Part shown: piece after piece, positions 5,689-8,505 of the stretch
Position numbering within the stretch: position 1 is the stretch's first letter
Layout: each line of letters opens with the position of its first letter
Source of the DNA: Dehalococcoidia bacterium
GTDB taxonomy: Bacteria > Chloroflexota > Dehalococcoidia > UBA2979
NCBI GenBank assembly: GCA_004297315.1
Contig: SCTU01000256.1
Span: 1 to 8,505, forward strand
Reading direction: 5' to 3'
Length of the DNA: 8,505 bases
Translations under genes and position numbers: made by a program
Notes under the pieces: model-generated
What the model was told of the DNA's origin: nothing
Seen by the model: the letters and a program-made list of their open reading frames with translations, nothing else
The model's database searches: none

Positions 5689-6690
5689 CTACTTCTTCCC
5701 CTCGTTCAGCCAGCCCATCATCTTGCGCACCTCGCCGCCGACGTGCTCGATCATGTGCTCGGCCCCGCGGCGGCGCAGCGCGCGGAAGTGCGGCTGGCCG
5801 GCCTGGTTTTCGAGGATCCACTCGCGGGCGAATTGGCCGCTCTGGATCTCGTCGAGGATCTTCCGCATCTCCGCCTTCTGCGCGGGCGGCGAGACGCGCG
5901 GTCCGCGCGTGTAGTCGCCGTACTCGGCCGTGTCGGAGATCGAGTCGCGCATCTTCGCCATGCCGCCCTCGTACATGAGGTCGACGATCAGCTTCACCTC
6001 GTGGAACGTCTCGAAGTACGCGGACTCCGGCTGGTAGCCGGCCTCGACCAGCGTCTCGAAGGCGTTCAGGATCATCGCCGTCAGGCCGCCGCAGAGGATC
6101 GCCTGCTCGCCGAAGAGGTCGGTCTCCGTCTCCTCGAGGAACGTCGTCATCAGGATCCCCGAGCGCGCGGAGCCGATGCCCTTGCCGTACGCCAGCGCCG
6201 TCTGCAGCGCCGTCTCGCTCGCGTCCTGGTGCACCGCGACCAGGCTCGGCACGCCGCCGCCCTCGGTGTAGACGCGGCGCACGAGGTGTCCCGGGCCCTT
6301 CGGCGCGATCATCGACACGTCGACGCCCTGGGGCGCCTGGATGCGGCCGAAGTGGATGTTGAAGCCGTGCGCAAACATCAGCGTCTTGCCGGCGGTCAGG
6401 TACGGCTCAATGTGGTCGTCGTAGACCTGCTTCTGCACCTGGTCGGGGACGAGGATCATGATGATGTCGCTGTCACGCGAGACATCGTCGACCGTGCCGA
6501 CCTTCAGGCCGGACGCCTGCACCGCGCTCCACGACTTCGAGCCGGGGTAGAGGCCGACCGCGACCTCCACGCCCGAGTCGTGCAGGTTCAGCGCGTGGGC
6601 GTGGCCCTGTGAGCCGAACCCGATGACCCCGACCTTCTTCCCTTTCAACAGGGACAGGTCAGTGTCGGAGTCATAGAAAATCTTGGCCAC
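5689..6690 (-). CDS. ilvC: ketol-acid reductoisomerase IlvC (class I)
   Basis: Converts 2-acetolactate (or 2-aceto-2-hydroxybutyrate) by Mg-dependent alkyl migration and NAD(P)H reduction to dihydroxyisovalerate or its methyl homologue; shared by valine, leucine and isoleucine synthesis. It has 333 aa, the short class I form. N-terminal Rossmann domain: GFGSQGHAHA at 24-33, with the cofactor-loop GLYPGSKSW at 46-54 (Tyr where many have Arg; Ser51/Ser53 retained, so NADPH is likely). H108 and the Mg ligands D191 and E195 (DLFGEQ), E227 and E231 (ETFHE) and S252 are all present. The GTG at 6690 gives the usual opening MAKIFYD and has GAGGGGG 7 nt upstream; the TTG two codons earlier would sit only 1 nt from that site. 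It follows ilvN after 73 nt with no clear structure, and is followed by the leader region of leuA. Confidence 0.98.
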   Translation of the reverse strand: MAKIFYDSDTDLSLLKGKKVGVIGFGSQGHAHALNLHDSGVEVAVGLYPGSKSWSAVQASGLKVGTVDDVSRDSDIIMILVPDQVQKQVYDDHIEPYLTAGKTLMFAHGFNIHFGRIQAPQGVDVSMIAPKGPGHLVRRVYTEGGGVPSLVAVHQDASETALQTALAYGKGIGSARSGILMTTFLEETETDLFGEQAILCGGLTAMILNAFETLVEAGYQPESAYFETFHEVKLIVDLMYEGGMAKMRDSISDTAEYGDYTRGPRVSPPAQKAEMRKILDEIQSGQFAREWILENQAGQPHFRALRRRGAEHMIEHVGGEVRKMMGWLNEGKK

Positions 6691-6697
6691 GGTCAAT

Positions 6698-6704
6698 CCC
6701 CCTC
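6698..6704 (-). promoter_or_regulatory. ribosome binding site of ilvC (selects GTG over TTG)
   Basis: GAGGGGG on the minus strand lies 7 nt before the GTG at 6690 but only 1 nt before the in-frame TTG at 6696. Spacing therefore favours the GTG start. Confidence 0.75.
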
Positions 6705-6763
6705 AGTACCTGTTCCTGCTCGCGACGGCGCCTGCGCGTCCGCCCCCAACGATGCTGGACTCG

Positions 6764-7339
6764 CTACTTGCTCACGAAGGGCAGGTCACCTTCCGGCAGA
6801 CGGCCGGACTCGTGGTGGAACCGCTTCGATTCCTCTGCCTCGTGCTCATGGATGGCCGTCGTCTTCGCGCCGCGCGCGAGGGCGATCCGGCCGGTGCGCA
6901 CCATCTCGCGGATGCCGTACGGCCGCAAGTTCTCAATCAGCGCGTCCAGCGTGCTCGCCGCCGCGGTCAACTGGACCACCAGCGTCGTCGTCGAGACGTC
7001 CACGACCTGGGCCCGGAAGATCTCGACGACGTCGAGGATCTCCCGCCGCTGGTCCGGGCGCGCCGCGACCTTGATCAGCGCCAGTTCACGGATGACCGCC
7101 TCGTCGTCGCTCAGCGTCTCGACCGTCAGGACGTCGATCAGCTTGTCGAGTTGCTTCCCCACCTGGTCGCCGACCCATTCCGGGCCGTCCACCACGATGG
7201 TCATCCGGGAGATCCCCTCCTCTTCCGTCGTCCCGACGGCGAGGCTGTCGATGTTGAAGCCGCGACGCCGGAACAGCGAGGCGACCCGGTTCAGGACGCC
7301 GGGGCGGTCTTCCACCAGGGCGGCGACGGTGTGTTTCAT
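6764..7339 (-). CDS. ilvN: acetolactate synthase small (regulatory) subunit IlvN/IlvH
   Basis: Regulatory partner of the IlvB catalytic subunit; it raises activity and confers feedback inhibition, usually by valine. An N-terminal ACT domain (about 1-75, starting HTVAALVEDRPGVLNRVASLF) is followed by the second small-subunit domain (about 80-165, ending in the conserved GRIALARG near 150). G14 and N29, positions tied to valine resistance in E. coli IlvH, are retained, so valine sensitivity is expected. At 191 aa it is longer than the usual 160-175 because of a charged, His/Glu-rich tail after the second domain. The ATG at 7339 has AGGAG 6 nt upstream. It starts 33 nt after the ilvB stop, the normal pairing of the two subunit genes. 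Confidence 0.97.
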   Translation of the reverse strand: MKHTVAALVEDRPGVLNRVASLFRRRGFNIDSLAVGTTEEEGISRMTIVVDGPEWVGDQVGKQLDKLIDVLTVETLSDDEAVIRELALIKVAARPDQRREILDVVEIFRAQVVDVSTTTLVVQLTAAASTLDALIENLRPYGIREMVRTGRIALARGAKTTAIHEHEAEESKRFHHESGRLPEGDLPFVSK

Positions 7340-7372
7340 CTTCGGCTCCTCTGCCCGCGCTCCGGCGGCTGG

Positions 7373-8505
7373 CTAGCGGGCGACGCCCTCGGGCGCCTCG
7401 ATGGTCTCGCTCAGGGCGGCGCCGGCCGGCACCATCGGCCAGACGTTGCCTTCCGCCTGCACCTGGAAGTCGAGGATGACCGGGCCGGGGTAGGCGGCGG
7501 CCTCGCGGATCGCGTCGTCCACCTGCGACTGGTCGGTGACGCGGATGCCCTTGATCCCGTAAGCGTCCGCGAGCTTCAGGAAGTCCGGCTGCGACATCGC
7601 CACCGAGACGTAGTTGTTCGCGTAGAACAACTCCTGCCACTGGCGCACCATCCCCAGGAAGCCGTTGTTCATGATCGCCATCTTCACGGGGATCTGTTCG
7701 TCCACCATCGTGGCGATCTCCTGGAAGGTCATCTGGAAGCCGCCGTCGCCGCAGATCGTCCACACCTGGCGGTCGGGGCAGGCGACCGCCGCGCCCATCG
7801 CCGCCGGCACCTCGAACCCCATCGTCCCGAGGCCGCCCGAGGTGATGAACTGCCGCGGCCGGCCGATGTTCATGAACTGCGCCGCCCACATCTGGTGCTG
7901 GCCGACACCCGTCGTGAAGACCGCCTCGCGTCCGGCGAACTCGGCGATCTTCGAGACGACGTACTGCGTCGTCAGTTCGTCCCCCGGCGGCACCGACATC
8001 GAGGCGCGGTGGCCGTCGCGGATATCGTTGATCCAGCGCAGCCACTCGACGTGCGAGTGGCGGTCGATGGCGTTCGTGAGTTGCCTCAGCACGTGCTTCA
8101 CGTCGCCGATCACGGGCAGCGTCGTCGGCAGGTTCTTGCCGTGCTCGGCCGGGTCGATGTCGACATGGACGATCTGGGCCGTCGGGTTCATGTCCTGGAA
8201 CCGGCCCAGCGCGCGGTCATCCATCCGCATGCCGAGCCCGATGATCACGTCAGCGTTGCTGGCTGCATGGTTGGCCCAGTAGGAGCCGTGCATCCCCATC
8301 ATCCCGTATGCGAGGACGTGCTCCGGCGGGATCGAGCCCAGCCCCAACAGCGTGTTCAGGATCGGGATGCCGCCGCGCTCCGCGAACGTGCGCAGCTCCT
8401 CGGTCGCGTCCCCCAGCAGGATGCCGTGCCCCGCGAAGATGATCGGGCGCTCTGCGTTGTTGATGATCGCCGCGGCGCGCTGCACGTCCGCCACCGAGGC
8501 CTCGC
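7373..8505 (-). CDS. ilvB: acetolactate synthase large (catalytic) subunit IlvB (5' end outside window)
   Basis: ThDP/FAD enzyme that condenses two pyruvates to 2-acetolactate, or pyruvate with 2-ketobutyrate. Only the C-terminal ~376 residues are visible; the frame runs open off the right edge and the family is about 550-600 aa, so roughly the first third is missing. The visible part starts in the central FAD-linked domain (RAAAIINNAERPIIFAGHG, then GMRMDDRALG, a variant of the usual G-x-RFDDRVTG, then HVDIDPAEHGKN). The C-terminal ThDP domain follows with GGLGTMGFEVPAAMGA (codons around 7800-7845), the GDGGFQMT to IMNNG metal/ThDP motif (about 7665-7750), and VRQWQELFY. A GTG at 8494 lies within the protein and is not the start. 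The stop TAG is 33 nt before ilvN. Confidence 0.97.
   Translation of the reverse strand, partial: EASVADVQRAAAIINNAERPIIFAGHGILLGDATEELRTFAERGGIPILNTLLGLGSIPPEHVLAYGMMGMHGSYWANHAASNADVIIGLGMRMDDRALGRFQDMNPTAQIVHVDIDPAEHGKNLPTTLPVIGDVKHVLRQLTNAIDRHSHVEWLRWINDIRDGHRASMSVPPGDELTTQYVVSKIAEFAGREAVFTTGVGQHQMWAAQFMNIGRPRQFITSGGLGTMGFEVPAAMGAAVACPDRQVWTICGDGGFQMTFQEIATMVDEQIPVKMAIMNNGFLGMVRQWQELFYANNYVSVAMSQPDFLKLADAYGIKGIRVTDQSQVDDAIREAAAYPGPVILDFQVQAEGNVWPMVPAGAALSETIEAPEGVAR

Noticed and set aside
6541..6553. Tyr in place of Arg in the IlvC cofactor loop as a sign of NADH use
   Set aside because: The two serines that contact the NADPH phosphate remain, and I recall GLY-x-GSKSW loops in ordinary NADPH-dependent enzymes, so no switch can be inferred.
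6691..6696. TTG start for IlvC, two codons upstream
   Set aside because: The GAGGGGG ribosome site is only 1 nt from TTG but 7 nt from the GTG, which also gives the typical MAKIFYD opening.
8492..8494. GTG as the start of IlvB
   Set aside because: The frame continues open to the window edge with family-like sequence, and the visible protein lacks the whole N-terminal pyrimidine-binding domain, so the true start is outside.
1..8505. tRNA, rRNA, CRISPR, insertion sequence or T-box elements
   Set aside because: No direct-repeat arrays, transposase frames, terminal inverted repeats, cloverleaf-like segments or recognisable T-box were seen in the short gaps between genes.

Overview
The window is a single branched-chain amino acid operon, read entirely from the minus strand. 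In transcription order (right to left) it holds: ilvB (acetolactate synthase large subunit, 5' end outside the window), ilvN (small regulatory subunit), ilvC (ketol-acid reductoisomerase), a leucine-rich putative leader ORF, leuA (2-isopropylmalate synthase), leuC and leuD (isopropylmalate isomerase subunits), an APH-family small-molecule kinase, and leuB (3-isopropylmalate dehydrogenase, 3' end outside the window). All long plus-strand frames are antisense shadows of these genes.

The DNA is roughly two thirds G+C by eye and codons end mostly in G or C. LeuC (466 aa, cysteines at 347/407/410) and LeuD (207 aa) are of the long bacterial type, and IlvC is the short class I form. The order ilvBNC-leuACDB fits a GC-rich, non-enteric bacterium, possibly of the Chloroflexota (Thermomicrobia-like), but taxonomy is a guess from gene order and composition. 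All seven standard genes whose end is visible stop with TAG, which is unusual for GC-rich DNA.

The genes are tightly packed: the leuC stop abuts the leuD ATG, the kinase gene overlaps leuD by 32 nt, and other gaps are 12-88 nt, except the 263-nt ilvC-leuA gap. IlvBN and IlvC convert pyruvate to 2,3-dihydroxyisovalerate. IlvD and a transaminase are needed for valine and are not in the window. LeuA, LeuCD and LeuB take 2-ketoisovalerate to 2-ketoisocaproate, the leucine precursor. Conserved regulatory domains suggest valine feedback on IlvN and leucine feedback on LeuA.

The most interesting region is the ilvC-leuA gap (5426-5688). An 84-codon frame fills it almost completely, starting 7 nt after the ilvC stop and ending 1 nt before the leuA ATG. 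All seven of its leucine codons lie in one 12-codon block that includes four Leu in a row. The RNA of that Leu block is perfectly complementary over 9 nt to the leuA Shine-Dalgarno region, and four further hairpins lie in the gap. Together these suggest a leucine-responsive translational attenuator inside the operon. The second oddity is the kinase gene between leuD and leuB, which uses more AGG/AGA arginine codons than its neighbours; leuB has a possible promoter of its own just downstream of it.
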